From contig JAAYPX010000222.1 in NCBI GenBank assembly GCA_012519565.1, positions 1-43,297 on the forward strand: a stretch of 43,297 nucleotides of DNA, read 5' to 3'. Made by a program: the position numbers and the translations under genes. Source of the stretch: Clostridiales bacterium. GTDB lineage: Bacteria; Bacillota; Clostridia; Lachnospirales; Lachnospiraceae. The notes beneath the pieces are model-generated. The model was given only the letters and a program-made list of their open reading frames with translations, was not told where the DNA came from and made no database searches. Below, in pieces: positions 1-10,740 of this stretch (its first letter is position 1; the number at the start of each line of letters is the position of its first letter).

Positions 1-1637
1 AAATGGCCTGTGTTTTTGACAGTATACTTGGCCTGTTTCATGGATCTTAAAGTTAGACGACTAATTAAAGCTTCTTCTGGCGAATCTTCTATTTTAGCCA
101 GAAGTTTTTGTAGCTCTTTAGGATGTATCTCATCCCTGCCTATTTTAATGCTGTATCCAAAGTTATTTATTAATATGGCAAGCTTCTTAATTTTCTCTTC
201 ATCAGGATTTTCGTGGGTCCTATATAAGAATGGTAGCTCCTGCCAAAAGAAATCCTCTGCAACGGTTTCATTGGCAATCAACATAAACTCCTCAATAATC
301 TTATGGGCCTTATTTCTCTCATAAGCTGCTATCTCTATAGGTTTACCCCTTTCATCTACAATAATCTTACTTTCTGGGAAGTCAAAATTAATGGAACCTC
401 TCTTATGCCTTCTGGCCTTTAATACTTCAGAAAGTTCAAGCATAAGTTCAAACATTGGAACCAAGTCTTCATATTTCTTTCTTTCCTCTTCATCCTGGTC
501 CTCTATTATTTTTGATACACTGGTATAGGTCATCCTTTGATCTACTCTTATTACTGTCTCTGCTAACTTATGGCCAATAACATTTCCCTTGCTATCAATT
601 TCCATCAGACAACTAAGGGCTAATCGGTCTACTCCCGCATTTAGGGAGCATATGCCATTGGAAAGCTTATGGGGTAACATTGGTATTACCCTGTCTACCA
701 GATATACACTGGTTCCTCTTTTTAATGCTTCTTTATCAAGGTGAGAGCCTTCTTTAACATAATTAGTTACATCAGCAATATGAACTCCTAAATGATAGAT
801 GTCCCCTTTCTTAGTAATAGTAACAGCATCATCTAAATCCTTGGCATCTTCCCCATCAATGGTAACAGTCTGAAGATCCCTAAGATCTAATCTTCCAAAA
901 TAATCACTCTCACTAAGTTCCTCAGGTATCTGATCCAACTGTCTCATAACTTCCTTGGGAAACTCTACTGGAAGCTCAAAAGCCCTAACCACTGACATAA
1001 TATCAACGCCAGGATCATTTAAATGGCCTAGTATCTCAACAACCTTACCCTCCGGATTCCTTGTTTCGTCCCCATAGTTGGTTATTTTAACAACTACCTT
1101 ATGACCAGAAACAGCTCCTTTTGTATGCTCAATGGGTATAAAAACATCCTTACCAAATTTATGGTTATCAGGAAGCACAAAGCCAAAATTCTTACTCTTC
1201 TGGAAGGTTCCAACAATCTCGGTTTTCCCCCGTTCTATTATTCTTATAACATTGCCTTCTTTTCTTCTTCCAGATTGTTCCCCTTTTATACTTATTAATA
1301 CCTTATCCCCATGAAATGCACCTAAGGTAGCATTTTCAGGTATATATATATCTTCCTTTTCATCCTCTAAAATGACAAAACCATAACCCCGTTGGGTTCC
1401 TGAAAAAACCCCTATCTTAATATTATCGCCAGGTTTACGATAGCGCCCTTTTGAATCTATTATGATTTTTGCTTCCGATATTAATTGGTCCAAAATCCCC
1501 TTTAACTCATGCTTTGATCCTCTTGGTACTTGAAGTAAAGCCATAAGCTCTTTAAATTTCATAGGTTTATATTCTTCACTCTGAAATAACTCTTCAAGCA
1601 TTAATTTTCTATCTTCAGCAACTTTTTTATCATCCAT
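1..1637 (-). CDS. rnr: Ribonuclease R, 3' end cut off by window edge
   Basis: Processive 3'-to-5' exoribonuclease that degrades structured RNA. About 545 residues are visible and the frame runs off the left edge, so the end of the RNB domain and the S1 domain are missing. In order: an N-terminal winged-helix segment (about residues 1-66), two cold-shock-like OB folds (with GYGFVI and NFGFVLPDN), then the RNB catalytic domain opening with the metal-binding motif IDGEDAKDLDDAV. The last visible residues, VKNTGH, match the conserved NxGHFGL region of RNB. The ATG at 1635-1637 is chosen because GAGGG lies just upstream; an in-frame ATG at 1647-1649 has no such site. rnr next to secG is a common Firmicute arrangement, usually followed by smpB, which would lie outside the window. 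Confidence 0.95.
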   Translation of the reverse strand, partial: MDDKKVAEDRKLMLEELFQSEEYKPMKFKELMALLQVPRGSKHELKGILDQLISEAKIIIDSKGRYRKPGDNIKIGVFSGTQRGYGFVILEDEKEDIYIPENATLGAFHGDKVLISIKGEQSGRRKEGNVIRIIERGKTEIVGTFQKSKNFGFVLPDNHKFGKDVFIPIEHTKGAVSGHKVVVKITNYGDETRNPEGKVVEILGHLNDPGVDIMSVVRAFELPVEFPKEVMRQLDQIPEELSESDYFGRLDLRDLQTVTIDGEDAKDLDDAVTITKKGDIYHLGVHIADVTNYVKEGSHLDKEALKRGTSVYLVDRVIPMLPHKLSNGICSLNAGVDRLALSCLMEIDSKGNVIGHKLAETVIRVDQRMTYTSVSKIIEDQDEEERKKYEDLVPMFELMLELSEVLKARRHKRGSINFDFPESKIIVDERGKPIEIAAYERNKAHKIIEEFMLIANETVAEDFFWQELPFLYRTHENPDEEKIKKLAILINNFGYSIKIGRDEIHPKELQKLLAKIEDSPEEALISRLTLRSMKQAKYTVKNTGH

Positions 1638-1781
1638 ATTTTCCCTCATTTCTGTTACTTACTCGTCATCTAATGACATATGATATACAAAATATATGCA
1701 AATAGGCAGTAGTAAAATATTGTTTCCACCGCTCTATTTATTATAAGTATTTGCAAATATATAAATTATTACTATAAATTC

Positions 1782-1787
1782 AGTATA
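1782..1787 (-). promoter_or_regulatory. Extended -10 promoter for rnr
   Basis: On the minus strand the hexamer TATACT is preceded by TGG, giving an extended -10 (TGnTATACT) about 145 bases upstream of the rnr start. No good -35 is seen. The rest of the 313-base rnr-secG interval is AT-rich and includes a 9-bp inverted repeat, ACTTATATT / AATATAAGT (1870-1893). Confidence 0.45.
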
Positions 1788-1904
1788 CCATATATTACAA
1801 AAACAGAAAATATATTTCTCTTAAGCTATAGTTTAATCTATTGCAAAAACATAAGACTTTCCCTTACTAACTTATATTTTTATCAATATAAGTTTTATAG
1901 GCGA

Positions 1905-1943
1905 GAAAAAAGGGGCTTGCAAATCATGCAATAACCCCTTCTC
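1905..1943 (-). terminator. Rho-independent terminator after secG
   Basis: Read on the minus strand, AAGGGG..TTGCA pairs with TGCAA.CCCCTT across a short loop, followed directly by a T run. It begins a few bases past the secG stop codon and separates secG from rnr. Confidence 0.85.
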
Positions 1944-1950
1944 TTATTCT

Positions 1951-2190
1951 CTACCAATTTAAATTTAAAACTACAGAAAGTACTATAAATAAAGCAGCTA
2001 ATATCTTTGTAGCTCTAGAAAGAGCCCCTTCTACGGAACGGCCTTTGTTCTTTCCCCAATAGGTTTCAGATGCACCGGTCAATGCTCCTGATAACCCAGC
2101 AGATTTACCCTCCTGCATTAAAACAATCACTGTTAATCCAATGCAAATCAATATATATATGATTTGAACCATCATCTTTAATACGTCCAT
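1951..2190 (-). CDS. secG: Preprotein translocase subunit SecG
   Basis: Small accessory subunit of the SecYEG channel in the cytoplasmic membrane. The 79-residue product has two hydrophobic segments (about residues 8-24 and 61-77) around a Gly-rich loop with the family signature VLMQEGKSAGLSGALTG. Length is normal. The start is the ATG at 2188-2190, preceded by a perfect AGGAGGT; a longer in-frame extension upstream has no ribosome site. A strong promoter sits immediately upstream and a hairpin terminator immediately downstream, so secG can form its own short transcript. Confidence 0.95.
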   Translation of the reverse strand: MDVLKMMVQIIYILICIGLTVIVLMQEGKSAGLSGALTGASETYWGKNKGRSVEGALSRATKILAALFIVLSVVLNLNW

Positions 2191-2215
2191 TGCGCACCTC
2201 CTAAAAACTATGCCT

Positions 2216-2244
2216 ATTTTAACATAGTAATAGAATAATTTCAA
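2216..2244 (-). promoter_or_regulatory. Sigma-A promoter for secG
   Basis: Minus strand TTGAAA (2239-2244), a 17-base spacer and TAAAAT (2216-2221). It lies 25-55 bases upstream of the secG start, between the gpmI stop and secG. Confidence 0.7.
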
Positions 2245-2289
2245 CTTGTTTTTAGTACAAATACCCCTGTTATAGCTTATTGCAAAGGA

Positions 2290-3831
2290 TTATTTTTTAA
2301 CTAACAAGGATTTACCTGTCATTTCTTCTGGTTTAGCAAGTCCCATCATTTCAATTAGAGTAGGGATGATGTCAGCCAAACATCCACCTTCAGCTAAGGT
2401 ATAATCTTTATCATAATTTACAAGAATAAATGGAACCATATTGGTAGTGTGAGCAGTAAATGGATCGCCAGTTTCATAATCAACTAATTGCTCTGCATTT
2501 CCATGGTCTGCACAAATAAACATCTGACCATCAACTTTAAGTAAGGCATCAACAGCCTTGCCCACGCATTCATCCACTGTTTCAATTGCTTTAATTGCTG
2601 CATCTTCTATTCCAGTATGACCAACCATATCAGGATTTGCGAAATTAACTATAATAACATCATACTTTAGCGACTCAATTGCTTCTACCAAATGCTTAGC
2701 TACTTCTGGAGCACTCATCTCTGGTTGAAGATCATAGGTGGCTACCTTTGGAGAATTTACAAGAATTCTCTCTTCTCCTTCATTAGGAACTTCTACACCA
2801 GCATTGAAGAAGAAGGTAACATGGGCATACTTCTCTGTTTCAGCAAGACGTAGCTGAGTCTTATGATTTTTTGCAAGGAATTGGCCAAAGGTATTATCTA
2901 TGGATACCTTATGGAATGCTACTAATTTATTGGGTATTGTAATATCATACTCAGTAAAGCATACATAAGTAAGCTCAAGTCTCTTATCTCTATCAAAACC
3001 ATCAAATTCATTATCACAGAAAGCCCTAGTAATCTCTCTTGCCCTATCTGGCCTAAAGTTATAGAATATAACAGAATCTTTATCTTTTATAGTAGCAACA
3101 GGTTTCCCGTTTTCAGTAATTACTGTTGGTATAACGAATTCGTCATATTTTTCAGCATCATAGGAATTCTGTACAGCTAAGATAGCATTTTCTGAAGTTT
3201 CACCTTCACCATAGGCCATAGCGCGATATGCTTTTTCAACTCTGTCCCAACGGTTATCACGATCCATTACATAGTAACGGCCCATAACTGTTGCTATCTT
3301 TCCTACCCCTGTAATCTTTATTTGATCTTCCAATTGCTCAATAAAACTTTTACCTGATGTTGGAGGTGTATCCCTTCCATCAAGGAAAGCGTGAACGTAT
3401 ACATTCTCTATGCCTTGTTTTTTAGCCAGTTGTAGTAAAGCATATAGGTGGGTATTATGACTGTGAACACCACCATCGGATAATAATCCAAATAAGTGAA
3501 GATCAGAATTATTTCTCTTACAATTATCTATCGCTGCTAAAAGCGCTGAATTTTGAAAGAATACTCCATCCTGAATCTCCTTAGTTATTCTAGTTAACTC
3601 TTGATATACAATTCTACCTGCACCCATATTAATATGGCCAACTTCTGAATTACCCATCTGTCCTTCAGGAAGTCCTACTGCCATTCCGCTGGCATTTCCT
3701 TTAACAAATGGATACTCAGCCATTAATCTATCCATAACAGGTGTTTTTGCTTTAGCTACTGCATTATTTTCTGTCTTATCATTTAATCCATAACCATCTA
3801 GTATCATTAACACTGTGGGTTTTTTACTCAT
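2290..3831 (-). CDS. gpmI: 2,3-bisphosphoglycerate-independent phosphoglycerate mutase
   Basis: Interconverts 3- and 2-phosphoglycerate in lower glycolysis; a cytosolic Mn-dependent enzyme of the alkaline phosphatase superfamily. The 513 residues match the usual family length. Catalytic Ser62 is visible in [14 protein letters not shown], metal-binding Asp12 in LDGYG, the substrate-binding segment [11 protein letters not shown] in the phosphotransferase domain, and late metal ligands in [12 protein letters not shown] and CADHGNAEQ. The gene is downstream of tpiA, from which it is separated by a 253-base interval holding an inverted-repeat element. This spacing suggests that gpmI may be only partly cotranscribed with tpiA. 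Confidence 0.97.
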   Translation of the reverse strand: MSKKPTVLMILDGYGLNDKTENNAVAKAKTPVMDRLMAEYPFVKGNASGMAVGLPEGQMGNSEVGHINMGAGRIVYQELTRITKEIQDGVFFQNSALLAAIDNCKRNNSDLHLFGLLSDGGVHSHNTHLYALLQLAKKQGIENVYVHAFLDGRDTPPTSGKSFIEQLEDQIKITGVGKIATVMGRYYVMDRDNRWDRVEKAYRAMAYGEGETSENAILAVQNSYDAEKYDEFVIPTVITENGKPVATIKDKDSVIFYNFRPDRAREITRAFCDNEFDGFDRDKRLELTYVCFTEYDITIPNKLVAFHKVSIDNTFGQFLAKNHKTQLRLAETEKYAHVTFFFNAGVEVPNEGEERILVNSPKVATYDLQPEMSAPEVAKHLVEAIESLKYDVIIVNFANPDMVGHTGIEDAAIKAIETVDECVGKAVDALLKVDGQMFICADHGNAEQLVDYETGDPFTAHTTNMVPFILVNYDKDYTLAEGGCLADIIPTLIEMMGLAKPEEMTGKSLLVKK

Positions 3832-3937
3832 TCCTTATAAACTCCTTTTCATCTTACACTAGTTGCCATCGTGGATAACCACAAAATCTCTGCTGGGCTT
3901 ATGCAGCCTAGCAAAGATGATATTCCAAATTATATAC

Positions 3938-4082
3938 GGAGTATACAGGTATTGTTGCAATACACCCTTATGTGAAGAACACTGGAATTTGTATAATATA
4001 GGTACATTTTATGTCCGAAATATGGCATACAAATCAAGCGACTGTGCTTATACCGGGGTGTGAACCATTACCTGTATCTCCC
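3938..4082. repeat. MITE-like inverted-repeat element, copy 1
   Basis: A gene-free interval between gpmI and tpiA holds a 145-base imperfect palindrome. The terminal arms are GGAGTATACAGGTA (3938-3951) and TACCTGTATCTCCC (4069-4082), with nine exactly paired bases. Further inside, CACCC pairs with GGGTG and TTTGTAT with ATACAAA. TATACAGGT, 12 bases, then CACCCTTAT is also found in the element at 35808-35892. No credible protein is encoded. Confidence 0.55.
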
Positions 4083-4092
4083 TATAAACTAT

Positions 4093-4839
4093 TTATTTGT
4101 AATTTACAACCTTACCAAAATCAGCCTTTAAACTTGCTCCGCCAACTAATCCACCGTCGATATTGGCCTGGGCAAATAATTCCGCTGCATTTTCAGCGTT
4201 TACACTACCGCCGTATTGAATACGAATCGCTTCAGCAGTAGCATCATCATAGATTTCAGCTATGCACTTACGAATTGCACTACATACTTCTTCAGCCTGC
4301 TCTGTGGTAGCTACCTTACCAGTACCAATTGCCCAAATAGGCTCATATGCAATTACAACATTCTTAGCTTGATCTGCTGTAACTCCTAATAGAGCAATCT
4401 TAACCTGTTGACGGATAAGGTCAATGGTAACTCCCTGCTCTCTCTGCTGTAAAGTCTCACCACAGCAAATAATTGGTGTAATATTATGCTCAATAGCTTT
4501 TAGTACTTTCTTATTTACAGTCTCATCTGTTTCACCAAAATATTCTCTTCTTTCAGAGTGACCTATAATAACATATTTTACACCAATATCAGTCAACATA
4601 CTAGCAGAAATTTCACCAGTATAGGCACCGCTTTCCTCGAAGTGCATGTTCTGAGCACCTATCTCGATATTGCTACCTTTTGCAACTTCTTTAGCAATTG
4701 TAAGGGATACTGCGGGTACACAAAAAACCACATCCGCATCCTCAGTTGCAACTAAAGGTTTTAATTCATTAATTAGTTTAACAGTCTCACTGGGAGTCTT
4801 ATTCATCTTCCAGTTACCTGCAATTATTTTTCTACGCAT
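4093..4839 (-). CDS. tpiA: Triosephosphate isomerase
   Basis: Interconverts dihydroxyacetone phosphate and glyceraldehyde 3-phosphate in the cytosol. The 248 residues are the standard TIM-barrel length. Catalytic residues are all visible: Lys11 in AGNWKMNK, His94 in IGHSERR and Glu166 in [12 protein letters not shown]; the phosphate-binding GGSVN and GGLVGGASL loops are near the end. It lies between pgk and gpmI in the usual order of a clostridial glycolytic cluster. A candidate promoter in the 145-base gap after pgk could give it its own transcript. Confidence 0.97.
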   Translation of the reverse strand: MRRKIIAGNWKMNKTPSETVKLINELKPLVATEDADVVFCVPAVSLTIAKEVAKGSNIEIGAQNMHFEESGAYTGEISASMLTDIGVKYVIIGHSERREYFGETDETVNKKVLKAIEHNITPIICCGETLQQREQGVTIDLIRQQVKIALLGVTADQAKNVVIAYEPIWAIGTGKVATTEQAEEVCSAIRKCIAEIYDDATAEAIRIQYGGSVNAENAAELFAQANIDGGLVGGASLKADFGKVVNYK

Positions 4840-4917
4840 AATTATCCTCTTTCTTTAACTTTCTTATATCTCCATTGTATCTCATTTTCTAATATTTCTT
4901 AATTAGATTTCCTATAG

Positions 4918-4947
4918 ATATTATTATTCTTTATTTTTATTGTTCAA
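4918..4947 (-). promoter_or_regulatory. Candidate promoter for tpiA
   Basis: Minus strand TTGAAC (4942-4947), an 18-base spacer and TAATAT (4918-4923), in the 145-base pgk-tpiA gap. The surroundings are very AT-rich, so chance matches are likely. Confidence 0.4.
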
Positions 4948-4984
4948 GCTTTTGTTCCTGCTACACTCTTGATATCATCACTGA

Positions 4985-6175
4985 TTATTTATCATTGGCA
5001 GCAGCTACGCCAGGTAATTCTTTTCCTTCTAGGAATTCTAAGGATGCTCCTCCACCTGTGGAAATATGAGTCATCTTATCTCCATAACCTAGGATATTTA
5101 CAGCAGCAGCAGAATCTCCACCACCGATAATAGTAATAGCATCTATTTCAGCTAGTGCCTTAGCCATAGCTTTAGTTCCTTCTGCAAAATTAGACATCTC
5201 GAATACACCCATAGGTCCATTCCATACTACTGTTTTTGCATCTTTAACAGCGTCAGCATATAGCTTGCAAGTTTTTTCACCGATATCAAGTCCTTGCCAT
5301 CCTGGCTCAATTCCATCATTTTCTACTGTTTTAAATTCTGCATCATTGGAGAATTCTTTAGCCACAACATTATCGATAGGAAGTAATAAGTTAACTCCCT
5401 TTTTCTCAGCTTTCTCAAGCATCTCCTTAGCATATTCGATATAATCTTCCTCTAGTAGAGAATTACCTACTTCCTCACCTTTAGCCTTTAAGAAAGTATA
5501 GGACATACCTCCACCGATAATTAAGGTATCAACTTTATCTAAAAGATTATTGATAACAGATATTTTACTGGATACCTTAGAACCACCAAGGATTGCAACA
5601 AAAGGTCTTTGAGGATTATTCACAGCGTTACCAAGGAATTCGATTTCTTTCTGCATTAAATAACCCACTACTGCAGTATCAACAAATTTTGTTACACCTA
5701 CGTTGGAGCAGTGAGCTCTGTGGGCAGTACCGAAAGCATCATTTACGAATACATCACAGATAGATGCTAAATCTTGGCTGAATGTATCAATGTTCTTAGT
5801 TTCTTCTGCTCTAAAACGGGTATTCTCAAGAAGAATAACATCTCCTTCTTTCATAGCCTCAACCGCTGCCCTTGCATTATCACCTACAACATTATCATCG
5901 TTAGCAAATTTAACTTCTTGTCCCAATAACTCAGATAATCTCACTGCAACAGGTGCTAAAGAGAAGTCAGGATTTGGTCCCTTGGGTTTTCCTAAGTGGG
6001 AGCAAAGTATTACCTTACCACCATCACCAATTAATTTCTTAATTGTAGGTAACGCAGCTACAAGACGGTTCTCATCAGTAATCTTACCCTCCTGTAAGGG
6101 AACATTAAAATCGCAACGAACTAATACTCGTTTTCCTTTTACATTAATATCATCAACAGATTTTTTATTTAACAT
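4985..6175 (-). CDS. pgk: Phosphoglycerate kinase
   Basis: Transfers phosphate from 1,3-bisphosphoglycerate to ADP, the first ATP-forming step of glycolysis. The 396 residues match bacterial PGK. Visible signatures are the N-terminal substrate-binding [11 protein letters not shown] and CSHLGKPKG, the middle [11 protein letters not shown], and the nucleotide-binding end [18 protein letters not shown] and [15 protein letters not shown]. The ATG follows a clear AAGGAG. It is separated from gap by one strong and one weaker hairpin terminator, so it can be regulated apart from gap although both serve the same pathway. Confidence 0.97.
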   Translation of the reverse strand: MLNKKSVDDINVKGKRVLVRCDFNVPLQEGKITDENRLVAALPTIKKLIGDGGKVILCSHLGKPKGPNPDFSLAPVAVRLSELLGQEVKFANDDNVVGDNARAAVEAMKEGDVILLENTRFRAEETKNIDTFSQDLASICDVFVNDAFGTAHRAHCSNVGVTKFVDTAVVGYLMQKEIEFLGNAVNNPQRPFVAILGGSKVSSKISVINNLLDKVDTLIIGGGMSYTFLKAKGEEVGNSLLEEDYIEYAKEMLEKAEKKGVNLLLPIDNVVAKEFSNDAEFKTVENDGIEPGWQGLDIGEKTCKLYADAVKDAKTVVWNGPMGVFEMSNFAEGTKAMAKALAEIDAITIIGGGDSAAAVNILGYGDKMTHISTGGGASLEFLEGKELPGVAAANDK

Positions 6176-6237
6176 TTCGTTACTCCTTTCATTTACATAT
6201 ACTTCTAGTAGAAAAGTAGGCTACTAATCTTAGCTTA

Positions 6238-6265
6238 CTTATATATAATAAAGGGATAGCCCCTT
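6238..6265 (-). terminator. Weak second terminator-like hairpin upstream of pgk
   Basis: Minus strand AAGGG, a five-base loop, CCCTT, then TATTATATATA. It sits about 75 bases before pgk and 75 bases after the stronger gap terminator. It could be a backup terminator or a leader attenuator for pgk. Confidence 0.4.
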
Positions 6266-6325
6266 CTACTTTAGACCAAAATAATCTATTACTTATTATT
6301 ATATAATAAGATAATCGAGAAGTAT

Positions 6326-6366
6326 ATTATTATATAATAAAGGTCCGGTCCATATAGACCGGACCC
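6326..6366 (-). terminator. Strong terminator after gap
   Basis: On the minus strand GGTCCGGTC pairs perfectly with GACCGGACC around a six-base loop, followed by a T-rich tail (TTTATTATATAATAATA). It begins about 37 bases past the gap stop. Confidence 0.9.
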
Positions 6367-6402
6367 ATGATGGATCAATTAGAAAACAAATTTAATTATA
6401 TA

Positions 6403-7419
<1,017 letters not shown>

Positions 7420-7521
7420 TTATTCCTCCTAATTGATTAATTTATAATTTACTGCCAAAAGACAGTAATTTATCTAGTTACTTACAATTCAGATTGACAA
7501 AATTTTCTCAATCTAACTTAT

Positions 7522-7550
7522 ATTTTATCTAACTTGTGCCAAAATATCAA
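7522..7550 (-). promoter_or_regulatory. Sigma-A promoter for gap
   Basis: Minus strand TTGATA (7545-7550), a 17-base spacer and TAAAAT (7522-7527). A 9-base direct repeat, ATCTAACTT on the plus strand, occurs at 7527-7535 and 7511-7519, touching the -10 and covering the likely start site. A short inverted repeat TTACTG / CAGTAA (7449-7468) lies in the leader. Both could be operator sites. No CggR-type operator is seen. Confidence 0.7.
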
Positions 7551-7661
7551 GAGCTAATTATTCTTTTCCCGATTATTATGATTATGTTTATTTTTTATTA
7601 ATTTTATCCAACTTTTTTGTGCAAATTTGAAATTAATTATATACAGTGCTATTTTAATTAT

Positions 7662-9326
7662 TTAATCCTGATCATCTTCTATAAATTGAGCTATGTTCAG
7701 AGAGTGATCTGATATACGTTCAAGGTTAGTTAAGGTATCAATAAAGATAATTCCAGTTTCAGAATTACAAATTCCTTGGGATAACCGTTCTATATGGGCT
7801 TGTCTTAAATCTTCCCATAAAACATCCACCATCTTCTCCATCTGCTCTACATTAGCTACATAAGTAATATTGCCTGTTTCTCTCGCTTTTATAGCATTTT
7901 CCAGCGCGCTAATGGTAGTATCACATATTTCTTTTAACTCTCGATATGCCTGATCAGAAAAATGAATACTATTTTCTATTTTCTCAATAGCTAATTCTGC
8001 TATATTTTCTGCATGATCTCCTACCCTTTCTATATTACTTACGGTATAGAATAGATTTTTTACAATCAAGTGTTGTTTTTCCGTTAATGATAAGTTGGTA
8101 ATCTTAATAAGATAGTCAATTATTAATTTTGTATGCTTATCAATAACTTTTTCCACTTCAAAAACTCTATTTGCCATTTGCTCATCGTTTTCCAGTAGTG
8201 CTTCAATAGAATTTTTAGTGTTATCAAAGGTTATCTTACCAAGATTAACAATTTCCTTAATAACATTTTCTACAGCAAATGAAGGAGACTTAAAAATCCT
8301 CTCATCTAAATGTCTAAGGCTTACCTCGTACTCATCTTCATCATCAACCTTGGTTTTTTCACGGATAAAGACTCCTGATAATTTAACCAATAGTTCAGCA
8401 AAGGGAAAGAGGATAATGGTATTAGTTAGGTTAAATACTGTATGGAACATGGATATCTCAACACTATTAATCTTGGATGATGCAAACTGTGGAGATACCA
8501 TAAAAACAATATACATTATAATACCAAATATTACGGCCCCAACTACATTGAATAATAAATGAATTGTAGCTGCTCTTTTAGCTGTTTTATTGGCACCGAT
8601 ACTAGATAGCATAGCAGTAACACAGGTACCAATATTTTGACCTAGGGTAATAAATATAGCTGAACTCCAGTTGACTACTCCATTCATAGCAAGGGTTTGT
8701 AAAATTCCCACTGAAGCCGATGAACTTTGTATAATAGCTGTAACAATCACGCCTACCAATATGCCAAGTAAAGGATTCCTTCCTAATGCAACAAAGGCTT
8801 TACTAAAGACTGGACTATCCTGGAATGGTTTAATAACATCGGACATTATATTTAGACCAATAAATAGAAGTCCAAAACCAACTAGAATCTCTCCAATATC
8901 TTTGCGCTTCTCTTTTTTACCACTGAACAGTATGGTAAATGCACCAATACCCACTAACAAAGGAGCAAAAAAATCTGGTTTAAAAAGGGCTCCCCATTCG
9001 TTCATGGATACTAACCAGGCAGTAACTGTAGTTCCAATATTGGCTCCCATAATTACACCTACAGCTTGACTTAAGTTCATTAGTCCAGCATTAACGAAAC
9101 CAACAACCATTACTGTGGTTGCTGATGAACTTTGTATAATGCTAGTTACCAGCATTCCAACAATAGCACCAATAAAAGGGTTTCTAGTCAAATAACCCAG
9201 TAATTGCTTTAATTTGTTACCTGCTGATTTTTGTAATCCATCAGCCATAACATTCATTCCATACAGGAACATACCTAGGCCTCCAGCAAAACTAAAAATC
9301 AGACCAAGAATCTCAAATTTACTCAT
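7662..9326 (-). CDS. Na+/phosphate symporter with PhoU-like tail
   Basis: Predicted cytoplasmic-membrane Na/Pi cotransporter of the NptA/YjbB family. The 554 residues contain two homologous transporter repeats, each with the family's QSSSA signature (QSSSATTVMVVG and QSSSASVGILQT) and a glycine loop (GANIGTTVTAW, GQNIGTCVTAM). About residues 340-554 form a soluble helical PhoU-like domain. The ATG at 9324-9326 follows GGAGG at good spacing; an upstream extension of 12 codons lacks a site. It stands alone, with its own promoter. Phosphate is the family substrate; export versus uptake cannot be told from the sequence. Confidence 0.9.
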   Translation of the reverse strand: MSKFEILGLIFSFAGGLGMFLYGMNVMADGLQKSAGNKLKQLLGYLTRNPFIGAIVGMLVTSIIQSSSATTVMVVGFVNAGLMNLSQAVGVIMGANIGTTVTAWLVSMNEWGALFKPDFFAPLLVGIGAFTILFSGKKEKRKDIGEILVGFGLLFIGLNIMSDVIKPFQDSPVFSKAFVALGRNPLLGILVGVIVTAIIQSSSASVGILQTLAMNGVVNWSSAIFITLGQNIGTCVTAMLSSIGANKTAKRAATIHLLFNVVGAVIFGIIMYIVFMVSPQFASSKINSVEISMFHTVFNLTNTIILFPFAELLVKLSGVFIREKTKVDDEDEYEVSLRHLDERIFKSPSFAVENVIKEIVNLGKITFDNTKNSIEALLENDEQMANRVFEVEKVIDKHTKLIIDYLIKITNLSLTEKQHLIVKNLFYTVSNIERVGDHAENIAELAIEKIENSIHFSDQAYRELKEICDTTISALENAIKARETGNITYVANVEQMEKMVDVLWEDLRQAHIERLSQGICNSETGIIFIDTLTNLERISDHSLNIAQFIEDDQD

Positions 9327-9371
9327 TATAACCTCCACAATTTTGCTTTTAAAAATACACATACAAAAATA

Positions 9372-9400
9372 ATATTATCATAGGTAAAAGAAAAGGTAAA
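9372..9400 (-). promoter_or_regulatory. Promoter for the Na/Pi symporter
   Basis: Minus strand TTTACC (9395-9400), a 17-base spacer and TAATAT (9372-9377), with TG one base before the -10. It is about 45 bases upstream of the chosen start. Confidence 0.6.
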
Positions 9401-9577
9401 TTATTTTTTACTTCTTTTTTAATAATTTCTATAATTTTTATTAATAAATTATTAATATTGTTTGATATAAGGTTATAATCGCTAGTCATTCACCATATTA
9501 TGTATTATTGTTCCAGGGAAAGCCTCTATACGAATTTTAATAATGTAGATACTGATGATTATTAATTAAATACAAGT

Positions 9578-9628
9578 CTTTATTTATTGTATAGGAAATC
9601 CCTTGAATTTCCTATACAATAAATAAAG
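9578..9628. repeat. Perfect 22-bp hairpin between spo0A and the symporter
   Basis: Two 22-base arms (9578-9599 and 9607-9628) are exact inverted repeats around a 7-base loop. The right arm overlaps by four bases the hairpin of the spo0A terminator, so the two structures compete at their junction. The rest of the 458-base gene-free interval is AT-rich, with the symporter promoter at its lower end. Confidence 0.8.
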
Positions 9629-9670
9629 GCTACTATATAATGCATAGAATATACATTCATAGTAGCCTTT
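9614..9670 (-). terminator. Terminator after spo0A
   Basis: AAAGGCTACTAT (9625-9636) pairs perfectly with ATAGTAGCCTTT (9659-9670). Read on the minus strand the stem ends in TTTATTTATTG. It lies about 115 bases past the spo0A stop and could work in both directions. Confidence 0.75.
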
Positions 9671-9784
9671 TGAAGCTGATCAGCCATAAAACGCCATGAG
9701 GACAATTTAAAATAATTGATCTGATTATACCGTTTATATATACGACCATAATTTATAGAATAAGTGTGGTCTTGCCTTTAACTA

Positions 9785-10588
9785 TTAAGAACGTAATTTA
9801 TATTCTAAACGAATTTTGTCTGCAATTAAAGCTACAAACTCTGAATTCGTAGGTTTTCCTTTGCCGTTATTAACAGTATATCCGAATAATTCATCTATAG
9901 TATCCATCTTGCCCCTGCTCCAAGCAACTTCAATTGCATGGCGGATTGCCCTCTCTACTCTACTTGGGGTTGTTTTATGCCTTTTGGCAATAGAAGGATA
10001 TAATAATTTTGTGATAGAATTTAACATCTCGGTATCTTTAACTGACATCATAATTGCATCACGTAAATACTGATATCCTTTAATATGTGCCGGAACACCT
10101 ATCTCATGAATTATATTCGTAACATCAGATTCTAAATTTCTTTCCATATATGTACTTTTATTCTCAAAAGCACTTACTCTATTATGATTATCGATTAATT
10201 TACTATGGTAATCTCCTTTAATTTGCTTAATCCTAGATAAAATCACATTATTGTCAAATGGTTTCATTATATAGTAATTTGCACCTAATTCAAAAGCACT
10301 CTCGGTAACACCTTCCTGCCCTATGGCAGTTATCACAATAAAGGCTGGAGTCTTTTTAAAGTCAGAATCTCTTCTAATCTTCTCCATCACACCTAAACCA
10401 TCTAACTTAGGCATAATCAAATCTAGCAATACGACATCTGGTTTTTTCTCTTGAATCATCTCTAATGCATCAATACCGTTATCTGATTTACCTACAACTT
10501 CAATATCTGAATCGCTTTTTAAAATGTCCTCTAGAAGTTTCACCATCCTCTCATTATCGTCAACAATAGCTACATTAATCTTACTCAT
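9785..10588 (-). CDS. spo0A: Sporulation master regulator Spo0A
   Basis: Phosphorylation-activated transcription factor that starts endospore formation. The 267 residues give an N-terminal receiver domain with acidic pocket Asp10/Asp11, phosphoacceptor Asp56 in VVLLDLIMP, Thr87 and Lys109 in IMKPFD, then a C-terminal DNA-binding domain with the family's [16 protein letters not shown] and the recognition helix region [24 protein letters not shown] lies 11 bases before the ATG, somewhat far. spoIVB and recN lie upstream in the conserved Firmicute order. The long upstream interval carries two promoters and a 0A box. Confidence 0.98.
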   Translation of the reverse strand: MSKINVAIVDDNERMVKLLEDILKSDSDIEVVGKSDNGIDALEMIQEKKPDVVLLDLIMPKLDGLGVMEKIRRDSDFKKTPAFIVITAIGQEGVTESAFELGANYYIMKPFDNNVILSRIKQIKGDYHSKLIDNHNRVSAFENKSTYMERNLESDVTNIIHEIGVPAHIKGYQYLRDAIMMSVKDTEMLNSITKLLYPSIAKRHKTTPSRVERAIRHAIEVAWSRGKMDTIDELFGYTVNNGKGKPTNSEFVALIADKIRLEYKLRS

Positions 10589-10740
10589 TTACCATCCAAC
10601 CTCCATTATTCTTATTCCAAAAATGGTCTTTTGAACCACCATCCCCCATTGGTGTGTTGTGAATTCGGGATTTCTGTACCGCTTTTCACATTTTGTGATT
10701 TTTAGGATTACACTTTTGCTTTTATGTTGTTCTGTGCTAT

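Noticed and set aside
3863-4241. Plus-strand open frames across the gpmI-tpiA interval
   Set aside because: No ribosome site or recognisable protein; they overlap the palindromic element and run into tpiA on the other strand.
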